Source: Selaginella moellendorffii
Taxonomy: Eukaryota; Streptophyta; Lycopodiopsida; Selaginellales; Selaginellaceae
DNA: 64,000 nt
NCBI RefSeq assembly: GCF_000143415.4
Contig: NW_003314292.1
Span: 1,191,666 to 1,255,665 of the forward strand
Reading direction: 5' to 3'
The translations under genes and the position numbers were made by a program. Each line of letters begins with the position of its first letter. The first letter of the stretch is position 1. The notes under the pieces were generated by a model. It was not told where the DNA came from. It saw only the letters and a program-made list of their open reading frames with translations, and did no database searches. Of this stretch, positions 11,282 through 22,185 are shown in pieces.

Positions 11282-13307
11282 GTTAACGAAGAGTAATATT
11301 CCGTTTCATTGGACACCAGCTTGTCAGCGTGCTTTTGTACGATTGAAGTAGATCTTGACTACGGTTCCTGTTCTCAGGAACCCAGATCTTGATAAACCCT
11401 TCGAAGTGCATTGTGATGCATCTGGTTATGCTATTGGTGCCGTGTTATAGCAAGATTGTGACAAAGCAGTTGGTGTTACGCTAAAAAGACATGGTTGTCC
11501 CGTTGCGTTCTATTCCAAGAAATTGGATGAGACCCAACGAAGATGGCCAACGCACGAGAAAGAGATGTTTGCTATAGTGTCGGCCCTGGAACACTGGAGA
11601 CACTACTTGGGTGGACATACTAAGGTTTATACGGATAGTAACACACTAAGCTACTCTGCTACGCAGCCTAAGCTTACGCCGAAGCAGGCTCGTTGGCAAG
11701 AGAAGCTTGCTAGATATGATATTGAAATCATATATAAATCTGGTAAAGACAATATTGTTCCGGATGCGTTGAGTCGTCAAGCTCAATTCCGGGCAATATC
11801 AGCAATCAGTTTGGACTGGTTGGAAGACATTCGGGCTTCGTATGGAAGTGATCCATTGGCGAAGACAATCTTACGCCGTGCGGAGTTGTCGAAGCAGAGC
11901 CCTGGTAGCGAAGCAGCAAAAGTTGCTAGTCGCACTAATGCGAAACTTCACTTCTCAGTTCGGGATGGGCTTATATTCTATAAGCAAGAAAGATTGTACC
12001 TTCCCTCTAAGGATCTTCAGCAGTTATTTCTGCGGGAACATCACGATGTTCCAGCAGCAGGACATGGTGGACAACGAAAGACTCTGGCTTCATTGAAAAA
12101 GGGATTTTTCTTGTCTGGTATGGAAGATGATGTAGCGGACTATGTCCGTTCCTGTCCTGTATGCCAGCAATGTAAGCGCAGAACTGAGAAGCAGGCTAGA
12201 AAGTTGCAGTGCATTCCAGCACCGGCATGGCCATTTCAAAGTGTGACACTTGATTTCGTCACTTGTTTGCCGAAGTCTAAGGGTTATGATACTTTGATGG
12301 TGGTTGTGGATCAGTTGTCAAAGATTGCACACTTCATTCCAACTGTGGGAACAGTAAATGCGAAACAAGCAGCAAAGCTCTTTTTCCATGAAGTAGTTCG
12401 AGTTCGTGGTCTTCCTGAAGAAATGATCTCAGATAGAGATTCGAGGTTTACGGGGAAGTTTTGGGGGACCCTATTCCAGTTGTTTGGTACCAAGTTGAAG
12501 TTTAGTACAGCTTATCATCCTCAAACCGATGGGCAGACCGAACGTGTGAATGCTCAAGTTGAGGATTATCTGCGGTACTATGTCGCGGCGGACCAAAGCG
12601 ATTGCATTGAGCATTTGGATACAGCAGAAATCTGTTATAACAACACATTTCACAGTGCTATAGGCTGTTCTCCATGGGAGATGTTGCAAGGAAATGCTCG
12701 TGGGGTTCCTCAACAGATTGTTGTCCTGAAACCAATGACCGAAGTGTTGGTCCCAGCCGTGGAAACTTATGCGGAGCAGCTACGCCAAGGTTGGTCTAAA
12801 GCTACCGAGGCGATGGGCAAAGCTCAGGATAGGTATCGACGTGATAAGGATCAGCATCGTCAGGATGTATCCTATCAAGTGGGAGATCAGGTGTGGCTAT
12901 CTTCCCGAAACTTGAATATTAAGGGTTCTTTGTCTCGGAAGCTCTTGCCGAGATACGTTGGACCCTATCGGGTGTTAAATCGTCTTGGTGATGTATCCTA
13001 TCGGTTGGATCTGCCTACGGAGATGTCCAATGTTCATAATGTATTTCATGCCAATCTATTGGCTCCTTACACTATGGATGATGCACGTCAAGGGGAGATT
13101 CGTCCGCCACCAGATGTTGTGGACGGTGAACCTGAATACGAAGTTGAAAGCATTCTGGCTTGTCGCCGGAAACGTGGTGGTCATGCAAAGGAATATCTAG
13201 TTAAGTGGAAAGGTTACCCGACTTGTGAATCAACTTGGGAACCTCTTAGTAATCTTACCCATGCTCGTGACCTTGTCACGGAGTATGAGAATTGTAATAA
13301 AGCCTAG
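11282..13307 (+). CDS. gag-pol of chromovirus 2, 3' part (RNase H, integrase, chromodomain)
   Basis: The pol frame resumes after the duplication, but with in-frame TAG codons at 11349 and 11448. From 11523 it is open for 594 residues. RNase H shows THEKEMFAIVSALEHWRHYL and DNIVPDALSR. The integrase zinc module is HHDVPAAGHGG with CPVCQQCK. The core shows LDFVTCLPKS, SDRDSRFTGKFW and HPQTDGQTERVN, the DDE triad. The C-terminal GDQVWLSSRNL and HNVFHANLLAPY are followed by a chromodomain, YEVESILACRRKRG then EYLVKWKGYPTCESTWEPL. The complete integrase and chromodomain suggest recent activity. Confidence 0.92.
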
Positions 13308-13925
13308 CTTTTGTAAATCTTGTAATAAATCTTGCAAATTAATAAAGTAAAATATTTCTATCACTCAAAGTGTCGTTTCTCTCGATCATTTGTACTTGGG
13401 TCAGTTTTGGCAGGCTGACTTCGGCACTTCGGTGCATGGGTCCAATCCATAACCATGGGGATAACTATTATAGACTGATCACAAGTCCCTGCCTCTCTCT
13501 CGATGACTCCTTTTCGAAAAAAAAAAAAAAGGGGCGTGGTCGTGTAAACAACTTACTCTGCCAGTTTATAATAGTTGTCTAAATCTTCCCGACGGGGTTG
13601 ATTTCTTGCTCAGGGGCAGTTGGGCCTCTGGCCTTCTCCCTATATCCCTGCGGGCAGGGATGTATCATTCCTTTGTAAGCTAAGTGGTATTCAAAGTAGC
13701 AAGGGTGGCTAACTCTGTTGGTCATTTCCTTGTCGGCGACGGCCGGAGGGTGTCTGGGTCTTAACGTCTTTGGACGTAGAGGAGAGGTCGTTCCATAACT
13801 CATTTAAGTCGGTGTATTTCCCCCATAGTGTGCTTTCTGTTAACTTTCGAAGTTGTTTCCTTGACGGTTTGCTAGACTTGGGTATGCATCGACGAGGACG
13901 TCGATCTTCCCCAAGGGGGGGAGAG
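13308..13925 (+). other. 3' untranslated part and polypurine tract of chromovirus 2
   Basis: No coding potential follows the chromodomain stop. An A-rich run near 13520-13532 precedes GGGGCG. AAGGGGGGGAGAG at 13913-13925 is the polypurine tract used to prime plus-strand synthesis. Confidence 0.75.
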
Positions 13926-14693
13926 TGTCGCGAATGTGACTTCGGGTATCGAAAGATACTTGTCTGCCAGTCCTTACGGGCACTCTTTCCTTACTGCCAC
14001 GACGGCAGGAGGTCGGTACTGTTGGTCCCTTTTATAGTCTCCACTCAAGCTAGTTGAGAAACTGGTCATCGCATGTGCACTTGACCAGATGAGCATAAGG
14101 ACGGAATTCCTACATGCTATTTGTCAAGCATACTTGACCTGGTTAGAGAAACTCATTCACTGACTTGCACTTGCTAGTGTTGGGAACCCCCGTGATATTG
14201 AGACTAGTCCCTTAATATTCGATTGATGATAGCTTACCGTGTCTGCCAAACACCCTCGCTATCATGCCCTTAGTGTTGGTCTCATTTCGGTCCCATATNN
14301 NNNNNNNNNNNNNNNNNNNNNNNNNNNNNNNNNNNNNNNNNNNNNNNNNNNNNNNNNNNNNNNNNNNNNNNNNNNNNNNNNNNNNNNNNNNNNNNNNNGG
14401 GGGGGGGGGGGGCTGTGGGGGGTTCCAAATGTATAGTAGGGATAGTGGGCTGTGTCGCTCTTTGTTCTGCGTCCGGCTTGGGTCTAAGCCCAAGCTCCAT
14501 GCTGCTCTAGTCGGTGGAGTACCCTCCTTCTCGCGTTAGGCCACCGGTATGCCAAAATTGTGCCAGACTCCGTCTGACACCATTTTGTGTGCAGGTGCTG
14601 GATACGGGGAGCTGGTGCTCGTGGGATTGTACCGGACCCTCGTTTCGTAGTGCAACGGGCTTGGAGTTCGGCTCCAAATTCAGGTGTTCTACA
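13926..14693 (+). repeat. Right LTR of chromovirus 2, with assembly gap
   Basis: It starts TGTCGCGAATGTG and ends GTGTTCTACA. Positions 14299-14398 are 100 Ns followed by a G run, at the place where the left LTR has its 26-G tract. The left LTR is 916 bp, so about 250 bp is hidden behind the fixed-size gap. Confidence 0.92.
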
Positions 14694-15900
14694 CCTGATA
14701 AGCTGCTTTACCAATGTGCTCTAGCACTTCATATGGATCAGCATATCAATGAGAAAGTTTATCACTCTTCCCTCTCTGCAAAGGCACCAAGGTGTTTTAC
14801 CACTCATTTGACAGAAAGATCACTCGCATAAAGATAAGATCACCCACTTTATATTCCCGAATTTATCGATTCTCATTAGCAAACTTCTCCACTCTATCTT
14901 GAGTTACCTACAAATTCTATTTGCATACCACCAGAATCTTATTAAGTTCTATAGCCAGGTCAATTGCTTCAGAATCAAACTTATTTTGAATATCCTTACT
15001 CAAATGCAATCCCAACTCCACTGTTGTTTGGGGATGTCTTCCAAACATAACAAAGTAAGGACTTTGCTTGGTTCCAATGTGTGGGCTACTGTTGTAAGCA
15101 AATTGCACTAACAAAATATATAGATCCCATTGTCCTTGCCTTTGACTAACGCTACAACGTAGCATATCCTCCACCACTTGATTTACATGCTCAGTTTGCC
15201 CATCTATTTGAGGATAATCTCCACTCAAGAGTTTTAAAGTCACTTGTATAGCCTTCGCAAAGCTCTTTTAAAATCCACTTGTGAACTTTGAATTTTGATC
15301 ACTAATGATATCTTTTGGCGAACCAAAATCAAAAAAAAAAAACCTTCTCTAAGTAGACTATAGCCAAGTCTAGGACAATGACAGTCTTCCGAAGAGCCAA
15401 CAACTGCACATACTTCGTCAACTGATCCACTATGACCCATACTTGCTCCTTTTGCCTCTGTGTTCATGGCAAACAAGTGATGAAGTCCATAGAAATACTA
15501 CACCAACAGCTCTAAAGAATAAGTAAAGGTTGCAAAAGTCCCCCTGGCTTCTCCCGTGGCACCTTAACCTGTTGACAGAGCTCGCATGATTTACAATACT
15601 TGAGGATATCAGCTTTCATATTCCTTCAATAAAAATTGCACTTAATCAACTCATATATCTTTTTCCCCTTAAAATGACTGGCCTCCAGACAATTATGATA
15701 GTGGAATAAAACTTGAGTAATTAACACATCCACCCATGGCAAATATACACAGCCATTATAATAGAGAATCCCATCCACTAATGAGAAAGGGGCTTTCATT
15801 TGGTCACACAAAGAGGCCACCTCAACATCTTGAGCCTGAGCATGCTCAATCAATAGCCCAAACTCATTGACCACTTTATTCAAATGATGACAAAATTATG
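14694..15900 (-). pseudogene. Integrase of element 3
   Basis: On the minus strand the zinc module is readable near 15560-15700 (HYHNCLEASHFKGKK, then CKSCELCQQ). The core C-terminal part at 14917-15243 shows DYPQIDGQTEHVNQVVEDML and FAYNSSPHIGTKQSPYFVMFG, matching gypsy GQTERVN and TGxSPF motifs. Stops and frame changes separate these parts. The last piece lies at 7233-7426, beyond the nested chromovirus. Confidence 0.75.
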
Positions 15901-17383
15901 TTTGTAATGCTGTCACATGACGAATACAAGATAAAGCATCCACCACCACATTCGATTTTCCTAGACGATGCTCAATAGGAAACTCCCCAAACTCCATGAG
16001 TTTGACCATCCAACAAGCTTGCCTAGTGTTCAACTCCTCTTGTGTGAAAAGATACACAAGTGGTTTATGATCTGTCAACATCACGAACACTGCACCATAA
16101 GGATAGTGCCGCTATGTCCGCAAAGCATGAACAATAGAGACTAACTCTTGCTTATATATGGAATAACATTGTTTTGCAGGATTCAAAGTTTGACTCTCAT
16201 ATGCAATAAGTTGTCCTTCTTTCATGAGAACTCCTCCCAATACATAACCACTTGCATCACATGTCACTTCATAAGGTTTTGATGGATCAGCAATGCAAAA
16301 CATTGGAGCCTCTTTCAACAATCATTTTAGCACTACAAATTTCTCCTCTTGTGGCTTCTTCCACTCGAATGGCAAGTTCTTGTGCAACAACTGTGTCAAA
16401 GGAATAGCCAACTCCACAAACTTATATTGGAAACATTGGAAGTAACTAGCCATTCCAAGGAAACTACATAACTTAGCCATTGTAGTTGGTGTAAGCTAAT
16501 TCTCCACCACAGCCACCTTCCTTGGATCCGTCTTAACACCCTTAGATGTCACAATATGGCTTAGATATTCCACCTCCGACTTTGCAAACTTATATTTGCT
16601 CTTCGTCATATAAAGTTTGTTGTCACGGAGTAACAAAAGAATGTTGCGCAAATGCACCTTATGGTCCTCCATATTTTTATTGAAAACAAGAATATTGTCC
16701 AAGAAAATCTCTATAAACTCATGAAGATAACACCCAAATACCTCTGTTATCAACCGAGTCAAAATGGCTAGTGCATTCATCAAACCAAATGGCATAATTG
16801 TAAACTCAAAATGCCCAAAGCTTATGTTGAATGTTATCTTGGAGATAAATGCATCATCCATTGCAATCTAATGATATCCACTTCTCAAATCAATCTTGGT
16901 AAACACTCGTGCTTCACCAAGCTTGTCTAAAATATTATCCACACATGGCATTAGCATCTTATCCTTCACTGTCTTCTTGTTCGAGGCATGGCAGTCAATA
17001 CACATTGGCATGGAATCGTCCTTCTTCACAAGCAAGGCTGAAACACTAAATAGAAACTTACTTGGTTAAATAAATCCAAACTCAAGTAACTCTTTAACTT
17101 GTCGTTGAACTTTTTGCTCCTTTACATAACTTAACTGAAATGAACGCCAGTAAATTGACTGTGTCCTCGGCTCTAATGTAATCCCATGCTCTACATCTCG
17201 TAATGGAGGTAACCTATGAGGAAGTTCAGATGGAAAAACATCAGAAAACTCGTTGAGTACATCCCATACTACTGCTTCTCCCCCACACGTGCCTTGGTCC
17301 CCCAAATCACGAACAAACAGCAAGTAACTCGAAAGTGCTTTTCTATTATAACAAGTTTGCTTCAAAGATGTAGTAGAGAACAT
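15896..17383 (-). pseudogene. Reverse transcriptase and RNase H of element 3
   Basis: Minus-strand pieces read in order. 17066-17383 carries VLNEFSDVFPSELPHRLPPLRDVEHGI. 16496-16861 is RT with FGHFEFTIMPFGLMNA and FLDNILVF, where FLDN stands in place of the catalytic YxDD. 15896-16321 is RNase H with KPYEVTCDASGYVLGGVL and HRLGKSNVVVDALS. The altered YxDD motif alone would abolish polymerisation. Confidence 0.8.
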
Positions 17384-17443
17384 AATAACTAGCGGTTGAA
17401 CTCCTTCTCCAAACTACACACCTTTAACGCCGCTATACTCCAG

Positions 17444-18030
17444 TTAGACACATTTAATACTCCACTTTATCTTTGGATCCACCTTCACTAACCATGGCAT
17501 CCCAAAAATGAAATCCACATAATGGATATCCACAACATAAAAAGTCTCCACAAGTGTGGTGGTTTCAACCAACACTTCCAGCCCCTCTACACAAACATTG
17601 AAATGTTGAGTAAAAGTAATTGCACCTTCCACCATGTATGGAAGAACTCCTCGTGTGACCAGGCTATGCTTCACAACAAACTTTGCTGAAACAAAGTTGT
17701 CATCACTCCCACTATCCAGTAAAATTTGCATTGGACCACCATCAAATACACCTTCTAACATTAAAGTTGATTCATGAGTATCCTCGAGTTCCATTTTGTT
17801 CCATACATAATTGAGTTGGCGAACAATGATCGAAAGCCTTTTCTTTCGACCAGAATGGTTGTCCCCATCATCCTCATATTGCAAAGTTTGTAACTTTTTA
17901 GCATCGGATTTACCATCAATAAAAGATTGGCCATTCTTCTTGCCCTGCTGTTTGTTCTTCAACTATGGACAATCAGCCTTGTAGTGTCTAAACTGGCCAC
18001 AATGATGACAACTTTGTTTATAATTCTTCA
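17444..18030 (-). pseudogene. Protease and zinc knuckle of element 3
   Basis: The minus-strand frame at 17444-17962 contains MQILLDSGSDDNFVSAKF, an aspartic-protease DSG motif, and VDFIFGMPWLVKVDP. Just upstream (about 17960-18010) HHCGQFRHYKADCP is the remnant of the Gag zinc knuckle, followed by a stop. Confidence 0.7.
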
Positions 18031-18388
18031 CAAAGAACTTCTACTTCTTTGACCCTTTTGCATCCGAAGTAGTCACCACAAACTTTAACTTATGGTGCTT
18101 ATTCCCATCCTTGTGTCCACAGTGATCACGACAATTCTTGACAGAAGGACTTTGCGAATGCTTGCAAGACTTATGCTTATCATTGTCAAGTCGACAAGTT
18201 GTATCAAAGAACTTCTCTAAACTCTTTCTAGGTTAAGAATAATGCAAGTGTTGCCGCATGCTCTCACTATGAAGACCATCAATGAAGTAGGACCTATTCT
18301 GATCTGGATCCTTTGTTAGAACACAGCTAATCAAACAAGTAAGCTTCTAAATATAGTCCTCGAGTGTCATTTTCCTTTACTAGAAATG

Positions 18389-18934
18389 TCAAAATTTTGT
18401 GCGAGCATTCTCCACATTGTAGTGAGGGGCAAAACGTAAATGGAAAGCAGCCTCAAACTTATCCATAGTAGACACTAATGGTTTTTTATTTGCAACACAA
18501 GACTCCTTAAGCCAATTCCACCACCGAATACCTGCATCATGCAAAACCATTGGAATAGCCACTAACGCCTTTATATCTGGAATTCCCTTAGCAACCAAGA
18601 ATTTCTTCACATTGGATAGCCAAGCAAGACACTCATCCACACCACCATCATTGGAAAAGGTTGGAATCTTGAGTCGATCTACCAAAGAAGGCTTACTTGG
18701 AGTGCTACCATGTCCAACCTCAAGTGCCTCAACATGCCCATGCATGGTATCCATCATGCCATGCATCTCGTCTTGCATCTCGTCTTGCATTTCTTGTTGA
18801 TTTCGATTAAAGGTTTGTAGTTCATGAACAACATCTTGAATGGTCCAAACCTCCGCAACTCCATAAGCACTATCTTCGGCACCACCATCGACAATAGGAT
18901 TCCAGCATTTAGCTTGGTTGGCCATTAGAACCAA
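18389..18934 (-). pseudogene. gag of element 3
   Basis: This 181-residue frame starts MVLMANQAKC close to the 5' LTR. It has an EMQDEMQDEMHGMMDTMHG coiled-coil repeat and a capsid-like block, ECLAWLSNVKKFL and GIRWWNWLKESC. The frame is cut before the zinc knuckle. Confidence 0.7.
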
Positions 18935-18949
18935 CCCCTCTAATATTAA

Positions 18950-20318
18950 TGTTATGATTTGGTGAAAAAAAACAAAGATCTAGTCACTTTGGACTATGCT
19001 ATGCCATCTCTTGAAGTTACTCACTGTAGCGCATGTGGTTTTGACCCTTTATCCTATGGTGATTTACCATAGGATAACACCACGAAGCGGAACCTAAACC
19101 CTCTATGTGCCATGTGATAGATGCCACGGTCATATGCCACGTGTCCATAGGAACCTGAAGTTCAAGGCCTTGGGCCACTGAACGAAGGAACAGTGCATAA
19201 CTCCCAAGCGTGAAGCCAAAGAGTGATGGAACCGAACCACGGAGCAACTCCCGAGCATTAAGCCCGAGGAGCGAAGGGACAGGAGCCCGGAGCGACTTGG
19301 AACAGTCCTAGAGTAACCAGCATCCCAATGCCAGGAGTAGCACGCAAAACGGAGCCAAACAGAGTCTGGCACTATTTCGGCATACCGGTGGCCTAACGCG
19401 AGAATATGGGTACTCCACCAACTAGCATGGGCTTAGACCCAAGCCGGACGCAGAACAAGGACAGGCACACAAGCGAGAGCTAGACTATGCCTCAGGTTGG
19501 TCAGCCATGCCCGACCTACCCACTATCCCTACTATACCATTTGGAACCCCCTATAGCCCCCCCCCCCCCCCCCCCCTTGAGGAACACATGCTTTGGGCTT
19601 TCACCCCAAGCTTCCCTTAGTATCAGGAGTTAGTCTCTGGGACAAGCTCGAAATTTACTAAATATGGAATGTCTCTAGATTGTGAATTTGGATATGGGAC
19701 GAACACTATTGTGTTCAAACCAATCTCTACATTCCGTAGATATGCCAAATGAGCAAATCTGGACACTTTCCATAAATAGCATTTGGGACCGAAATGAGAC
19801 TAAAACAAAGGGCATGATAGCGAGGGTGTTTGGCAGACATGGTAAGCTATCATGTAGCGATATTGAGGGACTAATCTCAATATACAAGGGTTCTTGTCAC
19901 TAGCAAGTGCAAGACAAAACGAGACAGGAACTCCTTACCGGGCTAAGTATGCTTAGCTAATAACACGTAGGAATTCCGTCTTTATGCTCGTCCGGTCTAA
20001 GTACACTCGAAATGCCTAGTTAACTCCACTAGCACAAGAGGGATTGATAAAGGGTCCAGCAATACTGACCTCCTGCCATCGTGGCAGTAAGGTAAGAGTG
20101 TCCGTAAGGACTGGTCGATAGGTAACTTTTGATACCCGAAGTCACATTCGTGACACTCACCACCCAACCACCCCCGAACTACCTCAAAAACTCCATTGTG
20201 CCACCATTCCACTGTGAGCCTTAGAGTAGGTTAAGTCCCTTAGCCTAACATGCCTTAATATACCCTTGAGCCTCCCTTTGACCGATGTTGACTACGTGGT
20301 CAAAGCTAGTGCCTAACA
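18950..20318 (-). repeat. 5' LTR of element 3, split by a solo LTR
   Basis: 18950-19024 and 20161-20318 together match the 219-bp 3' LTR at 6998-7216. The insertion at 19025-20155 lies between duplicated CTCAC sequences (19020-19024 and 20156-20160). Confidence 0.88.
19025..20155 (-). mobile_element. Solo LTR of the chromovirus 2 family
   Basis: The 1131-bp unit runs, on the minus strand, from TGTCACGAATGTGACTTCGG to CCACATGCGCTACA, closely matching the ends of the chromovirus 2 LTR. It is bounded by a perfect CTCAC duplication and has no internal coding region, so it is a solo LTR left by recombination between two LTRs. A 20-C run at 19557-19576 is the counterpart of the G run in the other LTRs. 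Confidence 0.92.
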
Positions 20319-20497
20319 TCACGAGCATCTTGTTTCCATATTCACACCAATACCTTATATTTTGTTAAAAAAATATACATAATTAATAATAAAAAGCTTG
20401 TGTTTTTGGGTCATTTTAAATCTCCAGATCACAATTTTTGTTGAAAAACTGCCAAAAATCCACTTTATCACAAAAGGCTTCGAAAACGAATGCTAAA
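20319..20497. other. AT-rich spacer
   Basis: No gene seen. It starts with the right TCACG duplication of element 3 and leads into the tail of the gag remnant on the minus strand. Confidence 0.5.
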
Positions 20498-20950
20498 TTA
20501 CATCACTAACTCATATGAGCTTTGACAAAGATAATGCAATTGTTGGAAGGCATTATCACAATCATCGGCATGTCCGAATGTGCATTTGAAGATGTCTGGG
20601 AGAACATTCCAATCCCCATGAGTGGTTACACTCAAACTATTGTACCACTGTAGCACCATCCCTTGGAGATACATGGGAAACTCATGCAAATATTGAGTAT
20701 CATCCCAGAAATGATATGTGGCAATCACCGTGAAGTGATCGAACCAATGGTACACATCATCCCCAGAATTCCCATGAAAGAACTCTGGCCGAACGCAAGG
20801 ATTGGCACCAAGAGCAAAAAGAGTTGTACCACGTGCTATGAATGCCACCATCAATTGAATTTGGTTGTTCAATTGCAATTGCATAGCATCAAGCAATTGC
20901 ATCAACTGCTGCTCTAGAGTTAATGGAAGAGGAGACTACTGCTCTGCCAT
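20498..20950 (-). pseudogene. gag remnant of gypsy family A
   Basis: The minus-strand frame begins at an ATG at 20950 (MAEQ), meets one TAG, then reads 135 residues including MQLLDAMQLQLNNQIQLMVA, FFHGNSGDDVYHWFDHF and LQGMVLQWYNSL, a typical gypsy Gag capsid. The same protein is recognisable on the plus strand at 57429-57900. The 5' leader of both copies is an A/T-rich GATCTAGATT-type stretch. Confidence 0.7.
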
Positions 20951-21640
20951 GAAAATAAATGAAAAAGGAAGAAGCAAAAGAAGGGAGAAAAAAAAAACTA
21001 AAAGGAAAGGGAGATCTAAACAATGTAAAAGCTAAATCTAAACCAAAATCCCAAAAGGAAAGAACAAAAAAAAGAAAATGGAAAAAACTAGATCTAAACT
21101 AAAATCCTAGGGTATAACTCTAAAGAACTAGTGTGGCCAGGGAAGGCTAGTATGACTCAAGAAGGCTATGCCATATGATGAGTGATAATATGAATGTTAG
21201 AGAGTTCAAGGCTAAGGTGAACATGAATGGATAAGTGAAATAACTTAGTGAAATATTCAAAAAGTTATTCTACCTCTTTTGGGAGATCAAATGGTTAATG
21301 CTCTCAATCTAAGTGTGGGTAGCACTGTCTACTTGGATATCTTACTTGACTCATTAGAACTTTGCTTTAGCCATATGATTAGAGCATTTTGGTGGCAAAA
21401 GGTGGGGAGAGTATTTATAAAACTTGCATTAGGCTATAATGTTTTGAAATGTCATCCCAAATTCCCAAAAAGGAGTGGTCCTCTTACTTAGTAACCAAGG
21501 GTATAATTATATGGTGAGGAAGTCTCAGAAGTTAATAGGACTTAGTGGATAAATGGGCTTTGGGGCTTTGACCTAGTGGTGGTGTTGATAAGCATCTTTT
21601 TGTATTATAAAAATGTTAATTCCTCCTTTAGGTACATCCT
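20951..21640. repeat. Decayed leader and LTR-C-like remnant
   Basis: 20951-21110 is the A-rich 5' leader of the gag remnant. From about 21120 to 21640 the plus strand matches 61840-62340 after many C-to-T and G-to-A changes; shared anchors include GAGATCAAATGGTTAATGCTC and GGTGAGGAAGTC. No protein is supported. Confidence 0.65.
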
Positions 21641-22185
21641 TAACTCCTTGGATTGAGGTGAAAGCTAAAGCATGCATTCATATGGAAGGGGGAGCTAAGG
21701 GGGTTTTAAATGTATAATAGGGAGTGGTTAAAAGTATAGTTGACCATCTGAGACATTAGTTTGACTTTCATTAGGCTATATTGCTTTTTATTATCTAGCT
21801 TGGGCAATTGCTCTAATTAATGGGGTACCCATCTCCTCATATTAAGCCATTAGTATATTGAAATTGTATTAGACACCATTTGATATTGTTTTGCATACAA
21901 GAGTTGAATACAGAGAGCTAATGTTTGTAAGGGATATAAATGCATATTAGAGCTTTGTTTTATAGTGCAACAAAATTGAAGTTTGGCTCCAACTTTATGT
22001 ATACTACAGTTTAAGCTCAAACTCTATACCATACTAGCTAGTGGAGTTTCTATATCCTTTTATTAGGCCACCAATATAGTGAAATAGTGCCAAACTCTAT
22101 TTGGCTTCGTTTTGTATATTAGTCTTAGTATTGGGATGCTGAATACTCTAGAACTATTCTAATGTTAAATCAAGCTTTTAGTCAT
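21640..22185 (+). repeat. Two ancient LTR fragments of the chromovirus 2 family
   Basis: 21640-22010 follows the 3' half of the chromovirus 2 LTR almost base for base, from GGTGAAAGC through CTGAGACATTAGTTTG to GTATACTACAG, but most C residues have become T and many G have become A. 22010-22185 is a second fragment that matches the reverse complement of the solo LTR around AGTGGAGTTTCTATATCC. These are old methylated copies. Confidence 0.75.

Larger units (their letters stand above)
7427..14693 (+). mobile_element. Ty3/gypsy chromovirus 2, young full-length insertion
   Basis: LTRs at 7427-8342 and 13926-14693 flank gag-pol. The target duplication CCTGA is perfect (7422-7426 and 14694-14698). 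The primer binding site TGGTATCAGAAG (8345-8356) is complementary to the initiator Met tRNA 3' end. The polypurine tract AAGGGGGGGAGAG lies directly before the right LTR. The alignable parts of the LTRs differ at roughly ten positions, nearly all transitions, so insertion was fairly recent. It sits in the integrase of element 3. A 58-bp tandem duplication and two stops break pol, so it is not autonomous. Confidence 0.95.
6998..20318 (-). mobile_element. Ty3/gypsy element 3, minus strand, with two nested insertions
   Basis: The left end is a 219-bp LTR (6998-7216). The right LTR starts at TGTTATGATTTGG (18950) and ends GCCTAACA (20318), split by a solo LTR. The flanking target-site duplication TCACG is perfect (6993-6997 and 20319-20323). 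Coding order on the minus strand is gag (18.9 kb), protease, RT, RNase H, integrase (14.9 kb and 7.2-7.4 kb). The integrase end is split by the insertion at 7427-14693; the piece left of it still reads as an LPTRVKIHIVFYVN-like integrase tail. A polypurine tract, seen as TTCCCCCCCAAC on the plus strand, abuts the left LTR. Confidence 0.9.

Noticed and set aside
14212..14539. ORFs spanning the N gap
   Set aside because: Translation through undetermined bases has no meaning.
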